Of a stretch of 36,300 bases of DNA, positions 25,780-33,749 are shown piece by piece. Under the pieces are notes generated by a model. The model made no database searches. It had not been told where the DNA came from and saw only the letters and a program-made list of their open reading frames with translations. This DNA is from an uncultured Gammaproteobacteria bacterium (GTDB taxonomy: Bacteria; Pseudomonadota; Gammaproteobacteria; Pseudomonadales; Azotimanducaceae): positions 1-36,300 of the forward strand of contig CAJWNY010000027.1 of NCBI GenBank assembly GCA_913043815.1, written 5' to 3'. Within the stretch, counting starts at the first letter, position 1. Every line of letters starts with the position of its first letter. The translations under genes were made by a program, and so were the position numbers.

Positions 25780-26320
25780 AGCGGCCAACTATATCGCCAG
25801 ACCAACTATGGATGCCAGCAAATATGCTATATCAGTAAAATTGATCTAGCACCTCCGAATAGGTGAGCGATGAGCATTATGAAAATTCAATAAACCCACT
25901 AAGATCAATAAAAACTTTACAGTCTAACGATACCTAAGAATATGGCTAAACAAAGGCTACCTTGCATTTGCTGCCATTTTCAGCCGCTCGCCGAGAGGCT
26001 TCAAATTCGAGGCATTACCACTTTTATGCTCAAAAATTCCGGGGTGAAAGAACGACCTGTATACTGCTTCTTCGCCACTAGCGCGTTCGCCGACGGCTTC
26101 CACGCTTACAACGGACTCCCGCACCTTCTTAATATCCTCAAGAAAAGACTGCGGGCGCTCTGCTCTAGCTACTCTCACCTTCCTTACCGTTTTTTAATAT
26201 TTGAAGACAGCAAGTAGGATTACGTACTGTCTAAGACAATTAGTTAGGGCTATTTCATAAATATATCTGGGAGATTTACCATTACCATCAGTTGTTATCA
26301 TCTAGTTTTTTGAACTAACC
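25780..26320. other. 541-bp region between uvrC and gcdH
   Basis: This stretch precedes uvrC and follows gcdH, both on the minus strand. It contains overlapping ORFs on both strands at about 25942-26217. The minus-strand one reads more like protein and is listed separately with low confidence. Nothing else is recognised. Confidence 0.4.
25957..26178 (-). CDS. Possible 73-residue hypothetical protein
   Basis: A GTG-initiated minus-strand frame of 73 codons encodes a charged, soluble-looking sequence (SFLEDIKKVRESVVSVEAVGERASGEEAV in part, ending ERLKMAANAR). I do not recognise a family. In its favour, composition and codon choice look like those of coding DNA, while the opposite-strand ORF is Cys/Phe/His-rich in the way shadow frames are. 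Against it, AAGGA lies almost touching the GTG, there is an upstream in-frame stop 6 codons earlier, and it could be a remnant. Low confidence. Confidence 0.3.
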   Translation of the reverse strand: MRVARAERPQSFLEDIKKVRESVVSVEAVGERASGEEAVYRSFFHPGIFEHKSGNASNLKPLGERLKMAANAR

Positions 26321-27502
26321 TCAACTAAAAGCTTGAATACCAGTTTGTGCTCTACCCAGAATCAATGCGTGCACGTCGTGAGTGCCTTCATAGGTATTTA
26401 CGGTCTCAAGGTTCATCATGTGACGAATTACAGGATATTCGTCAGAAATGCCGTTTCCACCATGCATATCTCGAGCAACGCGGGCAATGTCTAACGCCTT
26501 ACCACAGTTATTTCGTTTCATCATAGAAATGTTTTCTATCGGCAGCGTGCCGTCATCGAACATACGTCCCATGCGTAAACATCCTTGTAAGCCTAGGGCT
26601 ATTTCGGTTTGCATATCAGCCAACTTCTTCTGCACCAACTGAGTGGCTGCTAATGGGCGTCCAAACTGCGTCCGCTCCAACGTATATTTACGCGCTGCAT
26701 GCCAACAGCTCTCTGCAGCGCCCATAGCTCCCCATGCAATGCCATAACGAGCCCGGTTTAAACACCCAAACGGACCGGCAAGGCCTTTCACATTAGGAAG
26801 TAAATTTTCTTCTGGAACGAAGACGTCTTCCAAAACAATTTGCCCTGTGACCGATGCACGCAAGCTCATCTTGCCTTCGATCTTAGGCGTGCTGAACCCC
26901 TTGAATGCACGCTCGACTACAAAGCCACGAATTTCGCCATCGAGTTTTGCCCAAACAACGGCTAAATCCGCGATAGGAGAGTTAGTGATCCACATTTTTG
27001 CGCCATTCATTATAAAGCCGCCATCAACGCGTTTGGCATTAGTCACCATACTACTGGGATCTGAACCATGATCTGGCTCAGTAAGGCCAAAACACCCAAC
27101 CCATTCGCCGGTGGCCAGCTTTGGCAGGTATTTTTCTCTTTGATCTTCAGTCCCGTAAGCATAAATTGGGTGCATCACTAGCGAAGATTGCACGCTCATA
27201 GCTGAGCGATAACCAGAATCCACCATCTCAACTTCTCTCGCCATAATGCCGTAAGCGACGTAGTTCACATTTGAACAACCGTACTTTTCTGGCAGAGTCG
27301 CCCCCAGCATACCCATTGCGCCGAACTCGTTCATTATTTCACGGTCAAAGGTCTCGTGGCGAAATGCATCACGCACACGACTCAGCAGTTTATCCTGAGC
27401 ATAATCCCGTGCGCTTTCCTGAATCATGCGCTCTTCTTCTGATAACTGAGACCGCATCTGAAAAGGGTCTTCCCAAGAAAATGGCGCTTTATCACTGCTC
27501 AT
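26321..27502 (-). CDS. gcdH: Glutaryl-CoA dehydrogenase
   Basis: This 393-residue enzyme oxidises and decarboxylates glutaryl-CoA to crotonyl-CoA in lysine, hydroxylysine and tryptophan breakdown. Signatures shared with the human enzyme are [12 protein letters not shown] (Arg99 is the likely glutaryl-carboxylate contact), [31 protein letters not shown] and [15 protein letters not shown] with catalytic Glu372. ATG 27502 is chosen because AAGGA lies 8 bases before it; the longer frame to 27604 adds 34 residues unlike the family. It is divergent from another acyl-CoA dehydrogenase over a shared 151-base promoter region, where many bacteria instead have the regulator gcdR. Confidence 0.94.
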   Translation of the reverse strand: MSSDKAPFSWEDPFQMRSQLSEEERMIQESARDYAQDKLLSRVRDAFRHETFDREIMNEFGAMGMLGATLPEKYGCSNVNYVAYGIMAREVEMVDSGYRSAMSVQSSLVMHPIYAYGTEDQREKYLPKLATGEWVGCFGLTEPDHGSDPSSMVTNAKRVDGGFIMNGAKMWITNSPIADLAVVWAKLDGEIRGFVVERAFKGFSTPKIEGKMSLRASVTGQIVLEDVFVPEENLLPNVKGLAGPFGCLNRARYGIAWGAMGAAESCWHAARKYTLERTQFGRPLAATQLVQKKLADMQTEIALGLQGCLRMGRMFDDGTLPIENISMMKRNNCGKALDIARVARDMHGGNGISDEYPVIRHMMNLETVNTYEGTHDVHALILGRAQTGIQAFS

Positions 27503-27653
27503 AAAAAATTCCTTATTATCATTAAAACGAAGGCTAAAGCAGCAGTCCGTTGACTGCAATATTTTACCCATTTGGTTTATTGGACTTAAGATGTTTAGCC
27601 ACAAATTTTATTCTTTGATATGTATACTATTTTATTTTACGACGGGACAACGC
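27503..27653. promoter_or_regulatory. Divergent promoter region gcdH / acyl-CoA dehydrogenase
   Basis: This 151-base AT-rich spacer must hold promoters for both genes. For the plus strand, TATACT at 27623-27628 is a plausible -10, giving a short leader to ATG 27654; no good -35 accompanies it. For the minus strand, TTAAGT and TAAAAT spaced by 17 bases are a weak candidate. Coregulation of the two dehydrogenases is possible. Confidence 0.35.
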
Positions 27654-28838
27654 ATGAGCGCAGTAAAAGCTTTATTACCCCCAGCAATGGACGAAGAAAC
27701 ACTGGAACAATTATTAGATGTAGTTCGAAGATTTGTCAGCGAACGCCTTATTCCATTAGAAGCACAGGTCGCCGAGGAAGACAAAATTCCTGCTGAAGTG
27801 GTGCAAGAAATGCGCGAATTGGGCCTTTTCGGCCTTACTATCCCTCAGGAATATGGCGGCATAGGGCTCAATACCTATGAAGAGTGTCGCGTTGTTATGG
27901 AGTTAGGGCGCACTTCTCCGGCTTTTCGTTCAATCATTGGCACCAACAACGGTATCGGCTCTCAGGGTATTGTTATGGACGGCACAGTAGAACAAAAAAA
28001 TTACTATTTACCTAAATTCGCCAGCGGCGAAATTATCGGTTCATTCGCTCTAACGGAACCAGATGCCGGTTCAGATGCCGGTTCTCTTCAAACCAAGGCC
28101 ATTCGCGAAGGAGACGACTTCATTTTAAATGGCACTAAGCGCTACATAACCAATGCGCCGAGTGCCCAGTTGTTTACGGTCTTTGCAAGGACAAACGCAG
28201 ACCTAGTTGGCGCCAAAGGCGTGAGCGCATTCTTAGTAGATGCAAGCACTCCGGGCATTACCTTGGGTGCACCCAACAAGAAAATGGGCCAGAAAGGTGC
28301 TCACGTATGTGATGTGATATTTGACGACTGCAGGATACCTACAAGCTGCTTACTCGGCGGCGCAGACAAGCTGAATAAGGGCTTTCAGACCGCAATGAAA
28401 ACATTGGATAGAGGGCGTATTCATATCAGCGCATTGTCAGTTGGGTGCGCGGATAGATTGATTGATCTTTGTTTAGAATACGGTAGTGAGCGAAAGCAAT
28501 TCGGCCAGCGCATCGCGGACTTTCAGCTTCTACAAGCAATGATCGCTGACAGTAAAGCAGAAAGTTATGCTGCCCATTGTATGGTCTTGGATGCTGCGAA
28601 GCGCCGAGACAACGGCGAGGCCGTAAACACCCTTGCATCTTGTTGTAAGCTTTTTGCTACCGAGATGGTAGGAAGGGTTGCAGACCGAGCTGTGCAGTTT
28701 CATGGTGGCGCGGGCTACATGGAAGAATACGCAGTGGCAAGGTTCTATAAAGATGTCAGACTTTTTAGAATTTATGAGGGAACCAGTCAAATTCAGCAAA
28801 CCATTATTGCAAAAAACTTACTTAAAGAGTTTAACTAG
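27654..28838 (+). CDS. Acyl-CoA dehydrogenase, canonical Glu type
   Basis: This 394-residue acyl-CoA dehydrogenase has the standard catalytic motif RIYEGTSQIQ with Glu375. Other family segments are PQEYGGIGL, SFALTEPDAGSDAGSLQ, LNGTKRYITNAP, ERKQFGQRIADFQ and FHGGAGYMEEYAV. It resembles short- and branched-chain enzymes and should feed electrons to ETF. ATG 27654 is preferred, with GGGA about 8 bases upstream; an ATG at 27591 would add a 21-residue hydrophobic leader not seen in the family. Divergent from gcdH. It could act on a product of the same amino-acid pathway or on short-chain acyl-CoA; the substrate is not fixed. Confidence 0.92.
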   Translation: MSAVKALLPPAMDEETLEQLLDVVRRFVSERLIPLEAQVAEEDKIPAEVVQEMRELGLFGLTIPQEYGGIGLNTYEECRVVMELGRTSPAFRSIIGTNNGIGSQGIVMDGTVEQKNYYLPKFASGEIIGSFALTEPDAGSDAGSLQTKAIREGDDFILNGTKRYITNAPSAQLFTVFARTNADLVGAKGVSAFLVDASTPGITLGAPNKKMGQKGAHVCDVIFDDCRIPTSCLLGGADKLNKGFQTAMKTLDRGRIHISALSVGCADRLIDLCLEYGSERKQFGQRIADFQLLQAMIADSKAESYAAHCMVLDAAKRRDNGEAVNTLASCCKLFATEMVGRVADRAVQFHGGAGYMEEYAVARFYKDVRLFRIYEGTSQIQQTIIAKNLLKEFN

Positions 28839-29203
28839 TGCATGGCCCTAGGGCCCTCTTAGGTCCTTAGGGTAATCCTAGTTTACTGGTTGCTCATACC
28901 AACTTTATCTGTCTATTTAACGGTCTACCAGCCGACAAACAAGCGAGTTCCGCTTTGCCAACGACATACCTACCTCTGAATTAGTTTTATTGCCCGGTGG
29001 TAAAGACTTCATTTTTCTTCAGTGCAACGCGATTATCAAAGTTGGAGATTCGCTAAATACTGACCTTGACCTTTGCGGCAGACAATTTTATCTAGTAGAA
29101 ATTAATTCCGTGACTTTTTTGCACCTTTAACGGTAGAGTTTTTTGATCGAATCATTGGAGGGAGATTTGTGCTACCGAAGCGGTACTTGACCCGTCACTG
29201 TTT
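28839..29203. other. 365-bp convergent intergenic region
   Basis: This lies between convergent acyl-CoA dehydrogenase and pyrF. GGCCCTAGGGCC (28844-28855) is a perfect palindrome 6 bases after the dehydrogenase stop. A plus-strand frame is open from 28921 to TAA at 29128-29130, and reads like protein in part (LVLLPGGKDFIFLQC and DLDLCGRQFYLVEIN) but has no ATG and no recognised family. It may be a gene remnant. Confidence 0.35.
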
Positions 29204-30031
29204 CTACCCCTTGCCCATCGCTTGGTTAATTTCTTGCTTTACTAAAGCTGCCTGAGCCCCTGCTCGCTCAGCAAAGTCCTCGCCCTCACCCGCATAAATA
29301 ATGCCACGCGAACTAGAAATTGCTAATCCACAGCCTCGACTGTCTAATCCGGCTGCCACGACTTCTTCAATGCTTCCACCCTGCGCACCTACGCCTGGCA
29401 CCAAAAGGGGCATATCGCCCACGAGCGCTCTCACTTGCGCCAGCTCTTCTGGATAAGTAGCACCCGTTACAAGCATGCACTGTCCACCTTGGTCCCACTC
29501 AGCGATTTGCTTCGCTACCTCGAGATAAAGGGGTGATTTTGCAAGCTCGCTTTTCTGTAGCCAATCACTTCCAGGATTACTTGTGCGGCAAAGTACAACA
29601 ATGCCTTTATCCGAATAATCAAAATAAGGTTCAAGGCTATCGTAGCCGAGATACGGATTCACCGTCACCGCGTCAGCTTGGTAGCGCTCAAAAGCTTCTC
29701 TTGCATAGAACTTAGCCGTGCTCCCCACGTCGCCTCTCTTAGCGTCGAGAATAACCACGATTTTGGGGTGATTTACGCGGATATAGGCTATGAGCTGGGC
29801 TAACTGATCTTCGCATCCTTCAGCGGCAAAGTGTGCCGCCTGAGGTTTAAAAGCGCAAACATGCGCGGCTGTTGCGTCCACTATGGCTTTGCCAAATTGA
29901 AAAAAGGCATCGTTTAATGAGCGCAGATGCACCGGTATACGGTTGACTTCTGGATCTATACCCACACAAAGCATGGAATTAGCATCACGCCACCTAGCAG
30001 CTAAACGGGTTTGAAACTCTGAATTATTCAA
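29204..30031 (-). CDS. pyrF: Orotidine-5'-phosphate decarboxylase (type 2)
   Basis: This is a 275-residue OMP decarboxylase of the longer subfamily (about 270 residues, against 245 for E. coli PyrF), making UMP from OMP, the last step of pyrimidine synthesis. The catalytic charge network is in LDAKRGDVGSTA (Asp96, Lys98, Asp101). SMLCVGIDPEV is the first strand, FKPQAAHF the second, and LVPGVGAQGG and SSSRGIIYAG are the phosphate-binding loops. The start is TTG at 30031 with no clear ribosome site, but the family N-terminus fits and it begins 8 bases after the ribE stop, so translational coupling is likely. Confidence 0.94.
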   Translation of the reverse strand: MNNSEFQTRLAARWRDANSMLCVGIDPEVNRIPVHLRSLNDAFFQFGKAIVDATAAHVCAFKPQAAHFAAEGCEDQLAQLIAYIRVNHPKIVVILDAKRGDVGSTAKFYAREAFERYQADAVTVNPYLGYDSLEPYFDYSDKGIVVLCRTSNPGSDWLQKSELAKSPLYLEVAKQIAEWDQGGQCMLVTGATYPEELAQVRALVGDMPLLVPGVGAQGGSIEEVVAAGLDSRGCGLAISSSRGIIYAGEGEDFAERAGAQAALVKQEINQAMGKG

Positions 30032-30039
30032 GATAGCTG

Positions 30040-30675
30040 CTACGAAGCCAGAAACTGTTTTCGCATTAGTGGGTCCGCCAAAACGCGCTCAACAGTCTCG
30101 ACAATAGCCAAGGTCTGGCTGTCTACTTCAACATTAATTCGGTCGCCGAGCTCTAATTGCCCCAGTGTAGTTCGATTAATGGTCTCTGGTATTAAGCTGA
30201 CACTAAACAAACTATCTGCTCTATCCACTGAAGAGACAGTTAGACTGGCGCCGTCTAGACCAACATAACCTTTGTGCAAGATGTAATTCATCCATTTGGG
30301 GTCTATTTTGAAAGACAGCACACGGTCGTGCTCATCTATTTTAAGGTTCACTAGCGCTGCGGTCGCGGTCACATGGCCCGAGATTATATGACCGCCGACT
30401 TCGTCACCGACTTTAAACGAGCGTTCAACATTTACGCGCTGACCCACTTCTAAATCTGCAAGATTGGTGGTTACCGCCGTTTCCTTGATGACATCAAAGT
30501 AGGCTGCACCTCGATCTATAGAGGTCACCGTTAAGCACGTACCGTTAACTGCGACTGAGGCCCCTAACTCTAAATTTTCTGTTGAATCCCCTAATTCAAC
30601 CGCTATGCGGATTAGGTTCGATTCATTTTCAACGCTCGCGATTGAGGCTAAATTCTGGACAATCCCGGTAAACAA
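30040..30675 (-). CDS. ribE: Riboflavin synthase alpha subunit
   Basis: This 211-residue enzyme dismutates two 6,7-dimethyl-8-ribityllumazines to riboflavin. It has two lumazine-binding repeats: residues 1-97 beginning FTGIVQ, with GASVAVNGTCLTV, and 98-200 with GHIISGHV and GYVGLDGASLTV. Length matches E. coli (213). TTG 30675 is chosen because AAGGAG lies 7 bases upstream and FTGIVQ then directly follows the start, as in the family; GTG 30711 would add 12 residues. It begins 37 bases past a strong terminator and is followed at 8 bases by pyrF. No FMN riboswitch is seen, and the usual rib neighbours are absent. Confidence 0.95.
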   Translation of the reverse strand: MFTGIVQNLASIASVENESNLIRIAVELGDSTENLELGASVAVNGTCLTVTSIDRGAAYFDVIKETAVTTNLADLEVGQRVNVERSFKVGDEVGGHIISGHVTATAALVNLKIDEHDRVLSFKIDPKWMNYILHKGYVGLDGASLTVSSVDRADSLFSVSLIPETINRTTLGQLELGDRINVEVDSQTLAIVETVERVLADPLMRKQFLAS

Positions 30676-30711
30676 TCTATCACTCCTTAAACTATTTTTT
30701 CTGTCGAACAC

Positions 30712-30737
30712 AAAAAAGCCGGTCTTAAGACCGGCTT
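30712..30737 (-). terminator. Rho-independent terminator after TPR gene
   Basis: AAGCCGGTC-TTAA-GACCGGCTT (30716-30737) is a perfect 9-bp stem, followed on the minus strand by six T (complement of 30712-30717). It ends the DUF3450-to-TPR operon, 37 bases after that gene's stop, and lies 36 bases before the ribE start. Partial readthrough into ribE-pyrF is possible. Confidence 0.88.
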
Positions 30738-30774
30738 AACTGTAGCAAAAAATGCTGCAGAAAACGTCTACATA

Positions 30775-32115
30775 TCAGCCTGAAGCAGCTTCCATAATTT
30801 CTTGGCGCTTAGATTCACGGTCGATAAACGTGATCCACTGCCCGCAAATTCTTTGGTTCGCTTTATCATCCTCGGCACGCGCTACTCGACGGCAGTTAGA
30901 GAAGGACACCCGTGCAGTTGTTAATTTATTCTGGTTAAACAGACACATGCCTTTAACAATGTGCACAGATTGAACCTTTCTCAAACCGCCTTTGTCTAAA
31001 GCACCTGACGCCGCTTCCACACAACGATCGAACTGGTCGTCCTCTAAATAGAGGTATGATAGCCGTTCGAAAATTTTACCGTCATCAGACAACTCAGCCG
31101 CTTCTTCGAACACCTCGATCGCCGAATCCACTTCTTGTGCAACTTGATAGGCCTGACCTAAAGAACGCAAGTTCTTCGCATCGCGATCGACTGACTCGGC
31201 TTTCATACCGGCAACTAATACTTTTGCAGCTCGATAGGGCACTTCCTCTTGCATTAACAAACCGGCAAGATTTGTAAAATCTGTAGATTTCTCTAAAAAG
31301 CCTGACGTATAAGCAGCTTCAAGTGAATACATTTGCTTCTTCTCAAATCCTTCTTGTCCGTATACACCCGCTAGGCGGACCCAATGCTCTCGCTTGGGGA
31401 ACAATTCGACCAGGATTTCTAATGTATCGATTACCTTAGGCCAATCTTCTTTCTCAAAATATAAAAAAGTTAGGAGGCTCCAGTTTTGTTCCGTAATAGT
31501 AGTACCACGCTCTTGAGCAATCTTTACACCCAACTCCATCTGTTCCACAGCCAAATCGTATTCTTTCTTTTGGTAATACACAGTCGCTAGGAAGATTCTA
31601 GGCGCAGCAGATGGATTAACGGCTTTAGATATCCAAATTTCCATATACTTTAACGCATCGTCGTATTTCTCTTGAACGTAGCTCAGCTGAGCAACCGTAT
31701 ATAGCGTAGTTGTTTCTAGCCCTTCAGGAATCTTATCCCCTGCCTGAACCACACGCTTATATTCCCTTATTGCGCCCGCATAATCATCTTGAAGATAATA
31801 AATATAGCCACGCATATTGTGCAGATTGGCTATTTCGTTTTCGTTGTAACGCTTACTACGCTCAAGCGCGTCGTTGATCACTTCCATAGCGGCTACATAG
31901 TCCTTAAGGTCAATGGCCTCTTGTCCCGCGCTTAACTTTTTATATACCGTTTCGCTCATAGAGGGTACACGACGTGTCTTTTGCTTCTTTGCTTTGGCTT
32001 CCTCTGCCTGCGCGCTAGCGCCCTCATAACCAAACTCCGCCAAAAGCGGTGTACCAGTTGCAAGCAATACCGCCACAGCAAGTGCAGCGAAACTAGGTTT
32101 AATACTAATATTCAA
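30775..32115 (-). CDS. TPR protein of TonB2-type operon
   Basis: This 446-residue periplasmic protein has an N-terminal signal peptide (about 1-27: basic NISIK, hydrophobic SFAALAVAVLLATG, then LLAEF) and about nine tetratricopeptide-like helix pairs, such as YKKLSAGQEAIDLKDYVAAME, IYYLQDDYAGAIREYKRVV and LSYVQEKYDDALKYMEIWI. TPR proteins of this kind end the exbB-exbD-tonB operons of Vibrio and relatives; a scaffold role for the energising complex is likely but not proven. The start is TTG at 32115: AGGAG (32123-32127) lies 7 bases upstream, and the earlier in-frame TTG 32145 would overlap tonB and spoil the signal peptide. A terminator follows. Confidence 0.88.
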   Translation of the reverse strand: MNISIKPSFAALAVAVLLATGTPLLAEFGYEGASAQAEEAKAKKQKTRRVPSMSETVYKKLSAGQEAIDLKDYVAAMEVINDALERSKRYNENEIANLHNMRGYIYYLQDDYAGAIREYKRVVQAGDKIPEGLETTTLYTVAQLSYVQEKYDDALKYMEIWISKAVNPSAAPRIFLATVYYQKKEYDLAVEQMELGVKIAQERGTTITEQNWSLLTFLYFEKEDWPKVIDTLEILVELFPKREHWVRLAGVYGQEGFEKKQMYSLEAAYTSGFLEKSTDFTNLAGLLMQEEVPYRAAKVLVAGMKAESVDRDAKNLRSLGQAYQVAQEVDSAIEVFEEAAELSDDGKIFERLSYLYLEDDQFDRCVEAASGALDKGGLRKVQSVHIVKGMCLFNQNKLTTARVSFSNCRRVARAEDDKANQRICGQWITFIDRESKRQEIMEAASG

Positions 32116-32128
32116 GTGCAATCTCCTA

Positions 32129-32728
32129 TTAGTCAGCCAACTCAAAAGTAATGCGGGTCTTTACACCAGCAACATCAATGGCGTCACCATTAACTACCTT
32201 TGGCTTATATTTATATTTTAACGCGGCATTAATCGCAGCCCGATTAAAAATGCCGGGAGGCTTCGCCTCTAGTACAACCGGGTCTCTAACAGCACCGGTT
32301 CTAGTAACGATATATTCGAGCAATACGTACCCTTCAATGCCGCGAGTTTGAGCCCTACGTGGATACTGCGGATTAACCTTAACGATAGGCAAATACTCAC
32401 CATCTGAACTAAATCCGCCGCCTTCTATAGACAAATTGACATCTACATCAACTGCACCGACGTCAACACCCTGCGACAGATCAGACGCTTCAAAGTCTGG
32501 CTTCGGCAAATCTGGTGGCGGCTCATCCGGCGGAGGCGGTGGCTTTGGTTTACGTTGCTTAGTTTCGACATCTTGGTCGTCTTGAAGACGAACAAAGTCC
32601 AGCAGCTTACCCTTAGCACCTTCTTCTAAATTTGCCCCATCACTTGCGATGATAGCCTGCATTAAGAAGAACAAAATGAAGGTTACAACTGCTCCCAGTC
32701 CAACCCCGATTGCATAACGAACAACCAT
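32129..32728 (-). CDS. tonB: TonB family energy transducer (TonB2 type)
   Basis: This is a 199-residue inner-membrane protein with one N-terminal membrane anchor (about 5-26), a short Pro-rich spacer (KPKPPPPPDEPPPDLPKPD, about 60-78) and a C-terminal TonB domain (about 115-199), with the characteristic NPQYPRRAQTRGIEGYVLL and FNRAAINAALKYKYKPK segments. It carries proton-motive energy from ExbB/ExbD to TonB-dependent outer-membrane receptors. Its short spacer is typical of TonB2 rather than TonB1. Neighbours are exbD 12 bases upstream and the TPR gene 13 bases downstream. No receptor gene is in the window. Confidence 0.92.
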   Translation of the reverse strand: MVVRYAIGVGLGAVVTFILFFLMQAIIASDGANLEEGAKGKLLDFVRLQDDQDVETKQRKPKPPPPPDEPPPDLPKPDFEASDLSQGVDVGAVDVDVNLSIEGGGFSSDGEYLPIVKVNPQYPRRAQTRGIEGYVLLEYIVTRTGAVRDPVVLEAKPPGIFNRAAINAALKYKYKPKVVNGDAIDVAGVKTRITFELAD

Positions 32729-32740
32729 AATTATTTCTAC

Positions 32741-33151
32741 CTAATTATTTTCCGTTGAAATCGCGACTTCACGCATGCCCGCTGCTCTTGCAGCGTTCAA
32801 TACGCCCATCAACTTTTCGTTTGTGGAACTTCTATCGGCTTGAACTACCAGTCCACCCTTAGGGTTTTCGGAATGAAGTTTCTCAATATGCGATCGTACA
32901 GAAGTTGGATCAACCCGCTTCTTGTCAATCCAAATCTCGCCAGTGGGACCAATAGCAACAAGAACAGCTACCGTTGGTTTTTGCTCAGAAGTCATTGCAT
33001 CTGGCCTAGTTACATCTATCCCTGCCTGCTTAATAAAGGTCGCAGTTACGATGAAGAAGATAAGCATGATGAACACCACGTCCAACATCGGCGTCAGATT
33101 AATATCCGTCTCTTCTTCATTCCTAGAGATGCGTCTCAATTTTTTACGCAT
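32741..33151 (-). CDS. exbD: ExbD biopolymer transport protein
   Basis: This 136-residue protein has a short cytosolic N-terminus, one membrane helix (about 19-40) and a periplasmic domain. Asp24 in NLTPMLDVVFIML is the conserved membrane aspartate used in proton transfer. It forms the motor with ExbB for TonB. Length matches the family (E. coli 141). It stands 12 bases before tonB and 58 bases after exbB. Confidence 0.94.
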   Translation of the reverse strand: MRKKLRRISRNEEETDINLTPMLDVVFIMLIFFIVTATFIKQAGIDVTRPDAMTSEQKPTVAVLVAIGPTGEIWIDKKRVDPTSVRSHIEKLHSENPKGGLVVQADRSSTNEKLMGVLNAARAAGMREVAISTENN

Positions 33152-33209
33152 AATTCATTCCTCGTATCGCCCTATTGGGGTGATGATATTTCTAACCTTG
33201 CCTCTATCT

Positions 33210-33728
33210 CTAGTGATCTAGAGTTAGGGTATCTTCGAAAATTTGCGTTTCGTAGTCAACTTTACGCTTCAAATACGTCGTACCCATCAATCCAGACAAA
33301 GAAGCAATCATTCCAGACATTGTTGGAATAGTAGCCATCGATACCCCTGCGGCCATAGACCGAGCATTACCACCCTGAGTCGCCATTGCATCAAAAACTG
33401 CAATCATCCCGGTGACTGTACCCAGTAAACCGAACAACGGGCAGAGTGCGACACAGGTCTCTATGATCGGAAGACTCCCCATAATTCGACTGGCAGCATT
33501 AGATACGATTCCTTCGCGAACTTGATGAGCACTCCAAGACTTACGTTCTGAACGAGATTCCCATACGGTAGCCCCTTCTATAACTAAATCTTTGTGCTCC
33601 GTTCTAAAGAACCAGATACGTTCAAATATCAGAGTCCACATAAAGAAAGTCAGAGCGGCGATGTACCAGAGTACATTACCGCCCATTTCCATGAACGTGA
33701 TAATTGCTAGATATGCGTCGTTTAACAT
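33210..33728 (-). CDS. exbB: ExbB2 proton channel protein
   Basis: This 172-residue MotA/TolQ/ExbB family protein has three membrane helices, about 15-38, 86-112 and 124-148. PLFGLLGTVTGMIAVFDAM and AAGVSMATIPTMSGMIAS are the conserved channel-lining segments. It is shorter than E. coli ExbB (244), as is usual for the ExbB2 of TonB2 systems. With ExbD it forms the stator that uses the proton gradient. It comes 21 bases after the ttpC-like gene. Confidence 0.94.
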   Translation of the reverse strand: MLNDAYLAIITFMEMGGNVLWYIAALTFFMWTLIFERIWFFRTEHKDLVIEGATVWESRSERKSWSAHQVREGIVSNAASRIMGSLPIIETCVALCPLFGLLGTVTGMIAVFDAMATQGGNARSMAAGVSMATIPTMSGMIASLSGLMGTTYLKRKVDYETQIFEDTLTLDH

Positions 33729-33749
33729 GTTTCGACAGCCTCCTGCTGA

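Noticed and set aside
25942-26217. Plus-strand 91-codon ORF
   Set aside because: Cys/Phe/His-rich composition typical of a shadow frame, and the opposite strand reads better as protein.
30676-30775. FMN riboswitch ahead of ribE
   Set aside because: The space is too short and none of the conserved FMN-element blocks are present; the hairpin is a plain terminator.
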